A stretch of DNA of 64,000 nucleotides, from positions 673,356-737,355 of the forward strand of contig NZ_SMSE01000003.1 of NCBI RefSeq assembly GCF_004354085.1. The letters are read 5' to 3'. Shown here piece by piece: positions 33,873 through 43,530 of this stretch; positions within the stretch are counted from its first letter, which is position 1; the number at the start of each line of letters is the position of its first letter. The notes under the pieces are model-generated. The model was not told where the DNA came from and searched no databases. It worked only from the letters and a program-made list of their open reading frames with translations. The position numbers and the translations under genes were made by a program. This DNA is from Seongchinamella unica (GTDB taxonomy: Bacteria; Pseudomonadota; Gammaproteobacteria; Pseudomonadales; Halieaceae).

Positions 33873-35243
33873 ATGCGACTGGTAGCGATCATTACCACCC
33901 TCACTTTGCTGCTACCGGTCAGTGGCGCCGCAGTGGCCAGGGGGGAGGAAGAACACCAGAAAATCGTCGAGTCCGGACAGGTCTATGATGACCCGGAACT
34001 GCAGGCCTATGTCAATCGAATCGGCCAGAGCCTGGTGGCGAATTCCGACAAGCCGAACCAGGAGTTCACCTTTACCGTGCTGGACACGGAAATGATCAAT
34101 GCCTTTGCCGCACCCGGCGGCTATATTTACATCAGTCGGGGCCTGTTGCCCTTTCTCGATTCCGAAGAAGAACTGGCCGGGGTAATCGGCCATGAGATCG
34201 CCCACGTCACGGCCAACCACCACGGACGCCGCAGTCGCCAGGACCTGACCAACAAGATTGTCGCGACCACCGCCTACATTCTTACCGGCAGCGGCGATGT
34301 CGCCGACGCCTCGACCATGTACGGCGCCGAACTGATCAGTGGCTTCGGCCGGGACATGGAACTGGAGGCGGACGGACTGGGTGCCGAGTATATGTACAAA
34401 ACCGGCTACGACCCCCAGGCGCTGCTGGAAGTCATCAGTGTGCTGAAGGACCAGGAACAGTTCCAGCGGGTCAAGGCCAGAGCCACCGGCAAACCCGCCG
34501 GCACCTATCACGGCCTCTACGCCACTCATCCTCGCAATGACAAGCGGCTGCAGACGGTGATCCGCAAGGCCGGCGAACTGGACCTCGATGAATACGTGGA
34601 AAGCCCGGAGAAACCGGGGGAGTTCCGCAGCCATATCCAGGGCCTGGTCTGGGGACCCAGCATCCAGAGCGAGCGGGACGAGAACCGCTACTACCACAAC
34701 AAGCTCTCGTTTACTTTCCAACACCCCGAAGGATGGACCGTGCAGTCCGGCAGTCAAGCGGTAGTCGCCAGGGCGCCGGACGGGAGCGCTTCACTGACTA
34801 TCACCCTGCGTCGCAAGGACGGCAGCTCACCGGAATCCGTGCTCAAGGGCAGCGCCAGGGGTGACCTGAGCGCAGGCACCGACCTCGAGCAGGCCGGTTT
34901 GAAAGGCTATTCGGCCATCGCCAGCAGTGGCGGTGTGTCAAAAAGGCTGGCGGTCATCGACTACAATTACACCTACCTGTTTCAGGGCGAGTCGAGCGAT
35001 TTCGCTGCGGACGACGCGACCCTGCTGCAGATGATAGAGAGCTTCAGACCCACCCACCCCAAGGAGAAGCAGGCGGGAACGCCGCGCTACATCCAGTACA
35101 TCCAGGTGCCGAGAGGCGCCACCTTCGCCAGCATCGCCGCCAGTATTCGCATTCCCTATGCGGAAGAGCAGCTACGCCTGCTGAACGGCATGTATCCGCG
35201 GGGAGAACCGCGCACTGGCGACTGGATCAAGGTTATCCGCTAG
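33873..35243 (+). CDS. M48-family periplasmic zinc protease
   Basis: The 456-aa precursor has a signal peptide (MRLVAIITTLTLLLPVSGAA). The M48 domain shows AFAAPGGYIYISRGLL, the zinc-binding HEIAH at residues 107-111 and the third ligand in DMELEADGLGAEYM, as in BepA/LoiP-type proteases. A C-terminal half of beta-rich sequence (LSFTFQHPEGWTVQSGS) ends in a short LysM-like module (IQVPRGATFASIAASIRI, LLNGMYPRGEPRTGDWIKV). It is the last gene of the operon, 2 bp after the lipoprotein stop, and may process or control the quality of its partners. Confidence 0.88.
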   Translation: MRLVAIITTLTLLLPVSGAAVARGEEEHQKIVESGQVYDDPELQAYVNRIGQSLVANSDKPNQEFTFTVLDTEMINAFAAPGGYIYISRGLLPFLDSEEELAGVIGHEIAHVTANHHGRRSRQDLTNKIVATTAYILTGSGDVADASTMYGAELISGFGRDMELEADGLGAEYMYKTGYDPQALLEVISVLKDQEQFQRVKARATGKPAGTYHGLYATHPRNDKRLQTVIRKAGELDLDEYVESPEKPGEFRSHIQGLVWGPSIQSERDENRYYHNKLSFTFQHPEGWTVQSGSQAVVARAPDGSASLTITLRRKDGSSPESVLKGSARGDLSAGTDLEQAGLKGYSAIASSGGVSKRLAVIDYNYTYLFQGESSDFAADDATLLQMIESFRPTHPKEKQAGTPRYIQYIQVPRGATFASIAASIRIPYAEEQLRLLNGMYPRGEPRTGDWIKVIR

Positions 35244-35551
35244 GACTTCTGCTGCACCAGTACCCAGGGCGGTGCCACTACTGCCCACAGTTCCTGGTTG
35301 ATCTCGTACCAGGCCAGAGCCTGTTCGTCCTGAACCGGTGCGATCCGGTGGTCGGCAATCCACTGCTGGAATTGCCGGGTATTATCCAGGCCCAGCTGCA
35401 CGGCGACTTCCACCAGATCCAGTTCGGCGGCCACGGAAATCACATTGCCATGGGCATAGTAGGTCTGCAGGTCGTGCCAGTTGATACGCGCGGTCTGGCT
35501 GAGGTACTCCTTGCGCAGCAGGGTTTCACGATCTTCTGGTAAATCAGCCAT
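35240..35551 (-). CDS. DUF2288 family protein
   Basis: A 103-aa soluble protein starting MADLPEDRETLLRKEYLSQTA with ARINWHDLQTYYAHGNVISV, the pattern of DUF2288. Function is unknown. The ATG at 35549-35551 overlaps the stop of the MBL gene by eight bases, so they are probably co-translated. Its stop overlaps the convergent M48 gene by four bases. Confidence 0.8.
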   Translation of the reverse strand: MADLPEDRETLLRKEYLSQTARINWHDLQTYYAHGNVISVAAELDLVEVAVQLGLDNTRQFQQWIADHRIAPVQDEQALAWYEINQELWAVVAPPWVLVQQKS

Positions 35552-36194
35552 AGCGGGGATCTGCGACAAAGGGGTTGCTGCGCCGCTCCTGGCCAAAGGT
35601 CGAGGTGGGACCGTGGCCCGGGATAAAAGTGATTTCATCGCCCAGTGGGAACAGTTTTTCGCGAATACTGGCGACCAACTCGTCGTGATTGCCCATGGGA
35701 AAATCAGTGCGGCCTATCGAGCCCTGGAACAACACATCGCCAACCCAGGCGACTTTTTGAGGTTCGTACAGGAACACCACATGGCCCGGCGTGTGACCGG
35801 GACAATGGATGACCTTGAGGGTCTGCTCCCCTACGGTCACCGTGTCACCCTCTTCAAGCCAGCGGTCCGGCTCGAAGGCATCGGCGTGGGGGAAGCCCGC
35901 CATCCTGCACCACTCCGGGAGCTTTTCCAGCCAGAAACTATCGGCTTTCTCCGGACCTTCTATGGGCACTCCCAGTTGCTGGCGCAACACGTCGGCGGCG
36001 GCGCAATGGTCCATGTGGGCGTGAGTGAGGATAATCTTTTCCACCGTGGCGTCCATTTTCTCCACGGCTTCCAGGATGCGATCGACGTCACCGCCGGGGT
36101 CGACAATGGCCGCCCGGCCGCTGGCCTGACACTTGATGACGGAACAGTTTTGCTGGTACGGAGTCACCGGCACGATGGTGCACTGAATAGACAT
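35544..36194 (-). CDS. Metallo-beta-lactamase-fold hydrolase (glyoxalase II-like)
   Basis: A 216-aa protein with the metal-binding motif THAHMDHCAA at about residues 57-66, HCPGHTPGHV, GDVLFQGSIGRTDFPMG and a terminal FIPGHGPTSTFGQER. These match the YcbL/GloB2 type of short glyoxalase II-like hydrolases, which cleave S-lactoylglutathione-type thioesters. The start at 36194 gives the common N-terminus MSIQCTIVPVTPYQQNC. It forms a two-gene unit with DUF2288. Confidence 0.88.
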   Translation of the reverse strand: MSIQCTIVPVTPYQQNCSVIKCQASGRAAIVDPGGDVDRILEAVEKMDATVEKIILTHAHMDHCAAADVLRQQLGVPIEGPEKADSFWLEKLPEWCRMAGFPHADAFEPDRWLEEGDTVTVGEQTLKVIHCPGHTPGHVVFLYEPQKVAWVGDVLFQGSIGRTDFPMGNHDELVASIREKLFPLGDEITFIPGHGPTSTFGQERRSNPFVADPRYG

Positions 36195-36261
36195 GACTGG
36201 GCTCGATTCACTATGGGTGGCAAATTTTACCACAGCCCCGAACGGGCTGTGGCGAGCTATA

Positions 36262-37572
36262 TCAGCCTACCGCAGGCGAACTGCGTCCACCGTCACTGTC
36301 CAGTTGATCGGCCATCGGGTCATCGAAAACATGCTGGTCGAACTGATCTTCGCTTTTACCGACTATGACCGAGACGGTGGCATCGCCAGTGACATTAACC
36401 GCGGTCCGTACCATATCCAGCAACCTGTCCACACCAATGATGAGTGCTATGCCTTCCACCGGCAGTCCCGCCTGCTCCAGCACCAGGGCCAGGGTCACCA
36501 GGCCAACACCGGGAACAGCCGCAGTGCCGATCGAGGCCAGGGTGGCGGTAAGGACCACTGTGATGAAGTCACCCATCGACAGGTCTACGCCGTAGACCTG
36601 GGCGATAAACACGGTCGCCACACCCTGCATGATGGCAGTGCCATCCATGTTGATCGTCGCGCCCAGCGGCACGGTAAATCCGGCCACGGAATTGTGCACG
36701 CCCAGGCGTTTTTCAACCGTACGCAAGGTGATGGGCAGGGTCGCCCCCGATGAGGCGGTACTGAAAGCGAAGGCCCAGACCGGGCGCATTTTACGTATCA
36801 ACATCGCCGGAGACAGTCCCGCCAGGCTGCGCAGTAAAATACTGTAAACACCCAGGGCATGTAACAACAACACGCCCAGCACGGTGAAGAAGTAGGCCGC
36901 CAGATCCATGATGGCGCCGATACCCATACTGGAAAACAGTCGGGAGAGCAGCGCGAACACGCCATAGGGGGCCAGCGCCATCAGCACTTCCACCATTTTC
37001 ATAATCACCGCATCAACGTCGCGGAAGAAACTCGCCAGTCGTCTTCCCGGCTCACCGGCGTGGGAGATGGCATAGCCGAACAGCAGGGCGAAGACGATGA
37101 TCTGCAGCATCTTGCCGTCGGCCATCGCGCGCACCGGGTTGGAAGGGAAAATATCCACCAGGACATCGGTGATGGGCGGTGCCGGCCCGGCCTGGAAGTC
37201 GGCCGCCCCCTCCAGCACCACACCGGCACCGGGACTCAGAAGAACGGCAAAAAGCAGCGCCAGGCTGATCGCAATAGCCGTGGTCGCCAGGTAAAAGGAC
37301 AGGGTCTTGACGGCGATGGGCCCCATGCGGGCGCTGTCGCCCAGTGACGATGAACCGCAGATCAGTGACACCAGCACCAGCGGCACTACCAGCAATTTGA
37401 GCGAGGCAATGAAGATACGCCCGATCACGTCAAACAGGCCGTTTACCAGGTAAACATCAACCAGCGACTTGAGCTCGGCAGAGACACCCGTGGCGTGCAT
37501 CAGCATATTGATGATGGAGCCGGTGGCAATACCTGCCACCATGGCGATCAGGATACGATTGGTGAGGCTCAC
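36262..37572 (-). CDS. Dicarboxylate/amino acid:cation symporter (DAACS family)
   Basis: A 436-aa inner-membrane transporter of the GltP/DctA family, with multiple hydrophobic helices, the serine-rich hairpin FAFSTASSGATLPITL, and the NMDGTAIMQ motif that coordinates sodium or protons. I start at the GTG at 37570-37572 rather than the GTG at 37581. It gives the sequence start SLTNRILIAM, has GGGGAG eight bases before it, and overlaps the Kazal gene's stop as GTGA. The substrate could be glutamate, aspartate or a C4-dicarboxylate. Confidence 0.9.
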   Translation of the reverse strand: MSLTNRILIAMVAGIATGSIINMLMHATGVSAELKSLVDVYLVNGLFDVIGRIFIASLKLLVVPLVLVSLICGSSSLGDSARMGPIAVKTLSFYLATTAIAISLALLFAVLLSPGAGVVLEGAADFQAGPAPPITDVLVDIFPSNPVRAMADGKMLQIIVFALLFGYAISHAGEPGRRLASFFRDVDAVIMKMVEVLMALAPYGVFALLSRLFSSMGIGAIMDLAAYFFTVLGVLLLHALGVYSILLRSLAGLSPAMLIRKMRPVWAFAFSTASSGATLPITLRTVEKRLGVHNSVAGFTVPLGATINMDGTAIMQGVATVFIAQVYGVDLSMGDFITVVLTATLASIGTAAVPGVGLVTLALVLEQAGLPVEGIALIIGVDRLLDMVRTAVNVTGDATVSVIVGKSEDQFDQHVFDDPMADQLDSDGGRSSPAVG

Positions 37573-37802
37573 TCGGGACACTCCCCGTTCAGGTAGCCGC
37601 TGACGGCATCGTCCGCGCAGGCATTGCAGGCCGAGGAATACTGTTGCCGGCCCCCGGCGACGAGGTCAGCGCACACGGGCGCATACTCCATGGTGCAGAC
37701 CTGGGGCCTGGGATCTGTACATTGGGTCACGAGCGTCGGTGCGGGATAAGTCTGGCAACCGGCCGTCAATATCAATAATAGCGCGCCCAGGGCAATACGC
37801 AT
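37569..37802 (-). CDS. Kazal-like small lipoprotein
   Basis: A 77-aa precursor with a lipobox (LTAGC, Cys 16). The mature domain has the Kazal pattern: CTMEYAPVCADLVAGGRQQY, then SSACNACADDAVSGYLNGEC, with six or more cysteines that would pair in the periplasm. Kazal domains inhibit serine proteases in animals; the bacterial role is unknown. It is upstream of and overlaps the symporter gene. Confidence 0.75.
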   Translation of the reverse strand: MRIALGALLLILTAGCQTYPAPTLVTQCTDPRPQVCTMEYAPVCADLVAGGRQQYSSACNACADDAVSGYLNGECPE

Positions 37803-37899
37803 GGGGAAAAACTCCAGATGTTATGAAATACGGCAAAGCCTACCATTTGTGGCAGTCAAGCGCAGCATCCGCTAATCGCCAGCTCGCCCTGCGAGCGGT

Positions 37900-38400
37900 T
37901 CAGCCCGGCAGTTCGCGCGGAATCAATAAACGCTGTAGTTGGCCGCAACCCGCTTGCAACTGACTCCAGCACTCGATCGACAAACTCAACCGGGCGTATC
38001 CGGCAGTGGGCAGGTTATCCAGCTGCCATTGCCCCAGCAGTTCGTTGATCAGTTCAGTGAGAGCCGGGTTGTGACCGATGATAAACAGGCTCGACCTGTC
38101 GCTATCCGTGGCGGCGAGCCACCGCCATAGCGCTGCGGCAGAAAAGGTATACAGGGCCTCATCAACCGTGTGGTCACAGTCTGCCAATGCCGGCCAGCCC
38201 TCACACAGGCCCGCCAGGGTCAGGCAGGCGCGCCGTGCCGGGCTGACAAAACTATCCACGGGCGCCATCTCCGCGGCAAGTGCGGCTCCCATGCGCGGGG
38301 CGTCACGGCGCCCGCGTTTGTTCAGAGGCCGCTGGCGATCTGGAAGACCCGGATCATCCCAGGCGGATTTGGCATGACGCAGCAGATGCAGTGTCTTCAT
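37900..38400 (-). CDS. SixA-type histidine phosphatase
   Basis: A 166-aa protein with the RHG motif LLRHAKSAWDDP at residues 6-17 and a second histidine in FIIGHNPALTELI. This fits the SixA branch of phosphohistidine phosphatases, which act on histidine phosphotransfer proteins such as NPr. The true substrate cannot be told from sequence. It is divergent from nuo and upstream of the Kazal-symporter unit. Confidence 0.85.
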   Translation of the reverse strand: MKTLHLLRHAKSAWDDPGLPDRQRPLNKRGRRDAPRMGAALAAEMAPVDSFVSPARRACLTLAGLCEGWPALADCDHTVDEALYTFSAAALWRWLAATDSDRSSLFIIGHNPALTELINELLGQWQLDNLPTAGYARLSLSIECWSQLQAGCGQLQRLLIPRELPG

Positions 38401-38796
38401 ATCTCACCACCTCAGCAGTAAACGGCAGTTTGTACGCTGTGACGGACTGGAACACAAGCGCCGGTGAATGCGGGGAAACGGTTTTCCCCTGCCAATCTTG
38501 CGTTTGCGCAACAACCTAGCTAGAGTCAATAGCGTTGTAAGTGGTAACTGTACCAGGTCGATTTACTTACCCAGGTTGTTGGTAGTATGGGCGAGTGACC
38601 TCCATGAACGCCGTAAGGCCACCTGTGGAGTAGCTGTGCTAAGACACCAAACAGTAGCACCATCTTGCCGACAGCTCGCCCCCCGCGACCTGCCAGGGGC
38701 TTTCTTTGTGCCCCGTTTCTACCCCCCTAGCCCCCGCTGCCCCGCTTTTCCTCCCCTCAACCGGGGGAATATCGTCGCCTCCGGGAGGCACAGCGT
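38401..38796. promoter_or_regulatory. sixA-nuo intergenic region with possible nuo promoter
   Basis: This 396-bp region separates the divergent sixA-like gene and the nuo operon. A 7-bp hairpin (GGGGAAA at 38472-38478, TTTCCCC at 38483-38489) sits between them. A weak promoter candidate for nuo is TTGCGT at 38498 with TAGAGT at 38521 (17-bp spacer). The remaining sequence has no protein-like frame, so nuo may have a long leader. Confidence 0.35.
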
Positions 38797-39201
38797 TTGA
38801 GTTCAGCCGACACCAGCCTGCTGCCCTTTGTGGTTTATTTCGTCGCGGTGCTGCTGCTGGTGGCCACCATGCTCGGGCTGTCGTTCCTGCTGGGTCAGCG
38901 CCGCGCCAACAAGGCCACCAACATGCCCTTTGAATCGGGCGTGCTGTCAGTAGGCTCCCCGCAGATCCAGATGTCGGTAGAGTTTTACCTGGTGGCCATT
39001 TTCTTCGTCATCTTCGATCTGGAAACCGTATTTATTTTCGCCTGGGCGGTGGCATTCTTTGAGCTGGGCTGGGAGGGTTTCCTGGCGATTGCCGCCTTCA
39101 TCTTTATTCTCGGTGTTGCGCTGGTCTATGAGCTCAGTACCGGCGCCCTTGACTGGGGAATCAAGCGTGGCAGCGGTCGCCACCCGGAGGAGCTGCACTG
39201 A
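38797..39201 (+). CDS. nuoA: NADH-quinone oxidoreductase subunit A
   Basis: First gene of the complex I operon. The 134-aa membrane subunit has three hydrophobic helices and the family core [10 protein letters not shown] ... [20 protein letters not shown]. The start is TTG, with GGGAGG eight bases before it. Its stop overlaps the nuoB ATG by one base. With NuoH, J and K it forms the quinone-site and E-channel region. Confidence 0.95.
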   Translation: MSSADTSLLPFVVYFVAVLLLVATMLGLSFLLGQRRANKATNMPFESGVLSVGSPQIQMSVEFYLVAIFFVIFDLETVFIFAWAVAFFELGWEGFLAIAAFIFILGVALVYELSTGALDWGIKRGSGRHPEELH

Positions 39202-39839
39202 TGGAGTGGAACCTGAGCCGACCAGAAGACATCATCACATCCTCCCCCGGCAGCGTCAGTGTCGAGGAGCAGATCAAGCGCAACGTGTTCTTCGCCAAAC
39301 TGGAAGACCTGATTGCCTGGGGGCGCGCCCATTCCCTGTGGCCGTTCAACTTCGGGCTCTCCTGCTGTTATGTGGAAATGGCCACCTCCTTTACCAGTCG
39401 CCACGACATTGCCCGTTTCGGCTCCGAAGTGATTCGCGCCACCCCGCGCCAGGCAGACCTGATGGTCATTTCCGGTACCGTATTTCGCAAAATGGCGCCG
39501 GTGGTGCAACACCTCTATGACCAGCTGCTTGAGCCGCGCTGGATTATCTCCATGGGCTCCTGCGCCAACTCAGGGGGAATGTACGACATCTACAGCGTGG
39601 TCCAGGGCGTGGACAAATTTATCCCGGTAGACGTCTACGTGCCCGGCTGCCCACCCCGGCCCGAGGCCCTGATGCAGGGGCTGATGATGCTGCAGGATGC
39701 GATAGAGCAGGAGCGCAGGCCCCTGAGCTGGGCGGTGGGTGACCAACAGGTGATCAAACCAGACATGCCCTCTCGCCGGGACATGCTGCAGGAGGAGAGG
39801 AATCGGGCGACCGAATTGAAAGACCCGGGTGGTGTATAG
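39201..39839 (+). CDS. nuoB: NADH-quinone oxidoreductase subunit B
   Basis: The 212-aa peripheral-arm subunit holds the terminal N2 [4Fe-4S] cluster: the tandem cysteines in [10 protein letters not shown], the third in [13 protein letters not shown] and the fourth in [12 protein letters not shown] 136-bp gap follows before nuoCD, the only large gap inside the operon. Confidence 0.96.
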   Translation: MEWNLSRPEDIITSSPGSVSVEEQIKRNVFFAKLEDLIAWGRAHSLWPFNFGLSCCYVEMATSFTSRHDIARFGSEVIRATPRQADLMVISGTVFRKMAPVVQHLYDQLLEPRWIISMGSCANSGGMYDIYSVVQGVDKFIPVDVYVPGCPPRPEALMQGLMMLQDAIEQERRPLSWAVGDQQVIKPDMPSRRDMLQEERNRATELKDPGGV

Positions 39840-39975
39840 CACTGGCCACGGGTCATTCCGGCGCAAACCGGGATCCGCAGTGTACGCGCGGGTTGTCCGG
39901 GTTTATGAAAGCGGGCTCGGGAAGGAATAACAGGCTAATTTCCAGCTAGAGAATAAGAAGAGGAATAACCAGCCA

Positions 39976-41727
39976 GTGTTAGAGGCACAGGTAACAGCAG
40001 ACAGCTCAGGCGTGGTGGACGATTTGTTCGCGCGCTTCGGCGCGCCCTGTTTCAGCAGCCAGCCCACCCCCGACAATACGCCCACGCTGTGGGTGGAGCG
40101 GGAAAAACTGCTGGAGGTACTGCGGCACCTGCACAAGGATTTCCCCATGCTGCTGGACCTGTTCGGCATTGACGAACGGTTGCGCGAGCACAAACCCGAG
40201 GCCGCCCAGGATTTCACTGTGGTCTACCACTTGCTCAACCTGGAGGCACGGGAAGAGATCCGCATCAAGGTCGGGGTCACCGCCAATGACGCCAGCGTGC
40301 CCTCGGCCCACCAGATCTGGCCCAATGCCAACTGGTACGAGCGGGAAACCTGGGACATGTTCGGGGTGGAATTCTCCGGGCATCCCAACCTCCGCCGCAT
40401 CCTCCTGCCGCCCACCTGGGAAGGCCACGCCCTGCGCAAGGACCACCCGGCCAGGGCCACCGAGATGGAACCCTTCAGTCTCGACGAGGAAAAACAGGCC
40501 GCCGAGCAGGAAGCGCTGCTGTTCAAGCCCGAGGAGTGGGGCATGGCCCGGGCCACCGAAGACACCGAGTTCATGTTCCTCAACCTGGGTCCCAACCACC
40601 CTTCGGTTCACGGCGTTTTCCGGATTGCCCTGCAACTGGACGGCGAGGTGATCGTCGATGCCGTTCCCGATATCGGCTACCACCACCGTGGTGCCGAGAA
40701 GATGGGCGAACGGCAGACCTGGCATTCGTTCATCCCCTACACCGACCGCATCGACTACCTGGGCGGGGTCATGAACAATCTCGCCTACGTCATGGCCGTT
40801 GAGCAGCTGGCCGGCATCGAGGTACCGCCGCGGGCGAAGGTCATCCGCATCATGATGGCGGAGCTGTTCCGCATTTCCAGTCACCTGGTGTTCTACGGGA
40901 CCTTCGCCCAGGACGTCGGCCAGATGTCGCCGGTGTTCTACATGTTTGCCGATCGGGAACGCCTGTTCGGCATCGTCGAGGCGATTACCGGCGGGCGTAT
41001 GCACCCGGCCTGGTTCCGCATCGGCGGGGTGGCGCAGGATCTGCCTGAGGGCTGGCACAGGCTGGTTGGCGACTTCATCGACAGCATGCCGAAACGGCTG
41101 GATCACTACCAGACCATGGCCATGGATAACAGCATCCTCAAGCAGCGCACGGTGGGCATTGGCGACTACACCACCGAAGACGCGCTGGCCTGGGGTATTA
41201 CCGGCCCCTCACTACGGGCCACGGGCATGGATTTCGACCTGCGCCGGGACCGGCCCTATGGCGGCTACGACCAGTTCGAATTCGAGGTGCCAGTGGGCAA
41301 TCGCGGCGACTGTTATGACCGGGCGGTGGTGCGAGTGGAGGAAATTCGCCAGAGCCTGCGCATCATCCGCCAGTGCCTGGACAACATGCCCGAAGGGCCC
41401 TACAAGAGCGAGAACAAGCTCGCCACACCCCCGCCGAAGGAACGAACCCTGCAGGACATCGAAACCCTGATACACCACTTTCTCTCGGTCAGCTGGGGGC
41501 CGGTGATGCCCGCGGGAGAAGCCTCCTTCCCGATCGAGGCCACCAAGGGCATTAACAACTATCACCTGGTCAGCGACGGCGGCACGACCTCCTATCGGAC
41601 CCGGATCCGTACCCCGTCCTTCCCGGCATTACAGCAAATCCCCGATTACAGCCGGGGGCTGCTGATTGCGGACCTGATCGCCATCATCGCCAGCATCGAT
41701 TTCGTCATGGCGGACGTGGACAGGTGA
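39976..41727 (+). CDS. nuoCD: NADH-quinone oxidoreductase fused subunit C/D
   Basis: The 583-aa product joins NuoC (first ~180 residues, with the [22 protein letters not shown] signature) to NuoD ([15 protein letters not shown] onward), as in E. coli and relatives. NuoD forms part of the quinone cavity near NuoB ([12 protein letters not shown]). The start codon is GTG at 39976. It ends 4 bp before nuoE. Confidence 0.96.
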   Translation: MLEAQVTADSSGVVDDLFARFGAPCFSSQPTPDNTPTLWVEREKLLEVLRHLHKDFPMLLDLFGIDERLREHKPEAAQDFTVVYHLLNLEAREEIRIKVGVTANDASVPSAHQIWPNANWYERETWDMFGVEFSGHPNLRRILLPPTWEGHALRKDHPARATEMEPFSLDEEKQAAEQEALLFKPEEWGMARATEDTEFMFLNLGPNHPSVHGVFRIALQLDGEVIVDAVPDIGYHHRGAEKMGERQTWHSFIPYTDRIDYLGGVMNNLAYVMAVEQLAGIEVPPRAKVIRIMMAELFRISSHLVFYGTFAQDVGQMSPVFYMFADRERLFGIVEAITGGRMHPAWFRIGGVAQDLPEGWHRLVGDFIDSMPKRLDHYQTMAMDNSILKQRTVGIGDYTTEDALAWGITGPSLRATGMDFDLRRDRPYGGYDQFEFEVPVGNRGDCYDRAVVRVEEIRQSLRIIRQCLDNMPEGPYKSENKLATPPPKERTLQDIETLIHHFLSVSWGPVMPAGEASFPIEATKGINNYHLVSDGGTTSYRTRIRTPSFPALQQIPDYSRGLLIADLIAIIASIDFVMADVDR

Positions 41728-41731
41728 TAGC

Positions 41732-42235
41732 ATGACCGAGACCACGTCCATGCAACTGGTACCGACCCTGAGTGAAGAGGAACTGCGGCTGATCGACGCC
41801 GAAATCGCTCACGTGCCCTACCGTTCCGCCGTCGCCATTGATGCCCTGAAGATTGTCCAGCAACACCGGGGCTGGGTCTCTGACGAAAGCATCAAGGCCA
41901 TCGCCAGTTACCTGGACATGTCTGCCGATGAGCTCGATGGCATAGCGACGTTCTACAACCTGATTTTCCGCCGTCCGGTGGGCGACAAGGTCATCCTGCT
42001 CTGTAACAGCATCAGCTGCTGGATCAAGGGTTGCGATGGCCTGCAGCAGAAGATCACCGAGCAACTGGGCGTGCAATTCGGGGAAACCACCAGCGACAAC
42101 CGCTACACCCTGCTGCCGGTGACCTGCCTGGGCGCCTGCGACAAGGCCCCGGTCATGATGGTGGGAGAGGAACTGCACGAAGACGTGGCCGAAAGCAGCA
42201 TCGTGCGCATTCTCGGCGGGAGCACAGAGCCATGA
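41732..42235 (+). CDS. nuoE: NADH-quinone oxidoreductase subunit E
   Basis: The 167-aa subunit carries the N1a [2Fe-2S] cluster, with cysteines in LLCNSISCWIKG (C-x4-C) and VTCLGACDKAP (C-x3-C). It works with NuoF in the NADH-dehydrogenase module. Its stop overlaps the nuoF ATG (ATGA). Confidence 0.95.
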   Translation: MTETTSMQLVPTLSEEELRLIDAEIAHVPYRSAVAIDALKIVQQHRGWVSDESIKAIASYLDMSADELDGIATFYNLIFRRPVGDKVILLCNSISCWIKGCDGLQQKITEQLGVQFGETTSDNRYTLLPVTCLGACDKAPVMMVGEELHEDVAESSIVRILGGSTEP

Positions 42236-43530
42236 GCCTGGACCGCCCACTCACCCGCAACGTGCGTGCCGATCGCAGTCCCACCGATATGGCGGCCTAT
42301 GAAGCCAATGGCGGCTACCAGGGGTTGAAAGCAGCGGTGGGCAAGCTGTCCCCCGCCGATTGCCTGGAGATCCTCAAGGACTCCAACCTGCGCGGCCGCG
42401 GCGGCGCCGGCTTTCCCACCGGCATGAAGTGGAGCTTCGTCCCCATGGGCGACAAGTGCTCCCCCGGCGACAAGTACCTGATCTGCAACGCCGACGAGAT
42501 GGAGCCGGGAACCTTCAAGGATCGCCTGCTGCTGGAGTGTGACCCTCACCAGTTGATCGAAGGCATGATCGTGGCGGCCTACACTCTGCAGGCCAATGTC
42601 GCCTACATTTTTATCCGCGCCGAATATTTCAAGGCCGCCGCCTTGCTGCGCGAGGCCATCGCCGCCTGTCACCAGAAAAACTACCTCGGCAACAACATCC
42701 TCGGCAGCGACTACAGCCTTGAGATCCACATCCACGCCAGCGCGGGGCGCTATATCTGTGGCGAGGAGACGGCGCTGATCAGTTCGCTGGAGGGCAAGCG
42801 AGCCAATCCCCGCGCCAAACCGCCGTTCCCCCAGGTGAGCGGGCTGTGGGGGCGCCCGACGATTGTCAATAACGTGGAAACCCTGTGCAACGTGCACCAC
42901 ATCATTGAGCGCGGCGCAGACTGGTTCAAATCGCTGGGGCTGACCGAAGACGCCGGCACCAAGATGTACGGCGTCAGCGGCCGGGTGAAAAGACCGGGAT
43001 GCTGGGAGCTGCCCATGGGCACGCCAGTGCGGGAAATACTCGAGGAATACGCCGGCGGCATGGCCGATGGCTACAGCCTGAAGGGATTTCTGCCCGGCGG
43101 CGGATCCACGGATTTCCTGGTGGGGGAACACCTGGACCTGGCGATGGACTATGAGACCATCGGCAAGGCGGGATCGCGTATGGGCACCGGCACCATGATC
43201 ATCCTCGATGATAAAACCTGCCCGGTGGGCTTCGTTAAAAACCTGATCGAATTTTTTGCCCGCGAGTCCTGTGGCTTTTGTACCCCCTGCCGGGACGGGC
43301 TGCCCTGGTCGGCTCAGGTACTGGACGATATTCAGCACGGCCGGGGCCGTGACGAGGACATGGACACCCTGGCCCGCCAGGTTAAGTTTATCGGCGCTAT
43401 CGGCAATACCCACTGCGCCCTGGCGCCCGGTGCCATGGAGCCGCTACAGAGCGCGATGAAATACTTCCCGGAGGCGTTTGAGCAACACATCCAGGGCAGT
43501 TGCCGGCACTGCAGTGGAGGTGGCCACTGA
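42232..43530 (+). CDS. nuoF: NADH-quinone oxidoreductase subunit F
   Basis: The 432-aa subunit binds NADH and FMN and holds the N3 [4Fe-4S] cluster. Visible motifs are RGRGGAGFPTGMKWSF (FMN/NADH binding), CNADEMEPGTFKDR, and the cluster ligands SCGFCTPCRDG plus a distal cysteine in NTHCALAPG. The start at 42232 overlaps nuoE by four bases. The longer open frame upstream is nuoE read in another frame. Confidence 0.96.
   Translation: MSLDRPLTRNVRADRSPTDMAAYEANGGYQGLKAAVGKLSPADCLEILKDSNLRGRGGAGFPTGMKWSFVPMGDKCSPGDKYLICNADEMEPGTFKDRLLLECDPHQLIEGMIVAAYTLQANVAYIFIRAEYFKAAALLREAIAACHQKNYLGNNILGSDYSLEIHIHASAGRYICGEETALISSLEGKRANPRAKPPFPQVSGLWGRPTIVNNVETLCNVHHIIERGADWFKSLGLTEDAGTKMYGVSGRVKRPGCWELPMGTPVREILEEYAGGMADGYSLKGFLPGGGSTDFLVGEHLDLAMDYETIGKAGSRMGTGTMIILDDKTCPVGFVKNLIEFFARESCGFCTPCRDGLPWSAQVLDDIQHGRGRDEDMDTLARQVKFIGAIGNTHCALAPGAMEPLQSAMKYFPEAFEQHIQGSCRHCSGGGH

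Noticed and set aside
20833..35243. Zorya- or type VI-like defence or secretion system
   Set aside because: The ExbB/MotA-like gene recalls ZorA, but there is no ZorB (OmpA-type) partner, no helicase or nuclease and no secretion ATPase.
38468..38800. Plus-strand frame of 110 codons upstream of nuoA
   Set aside because: Biased composition, no ribosome-binding site; the region is better explained as the nuo leader.
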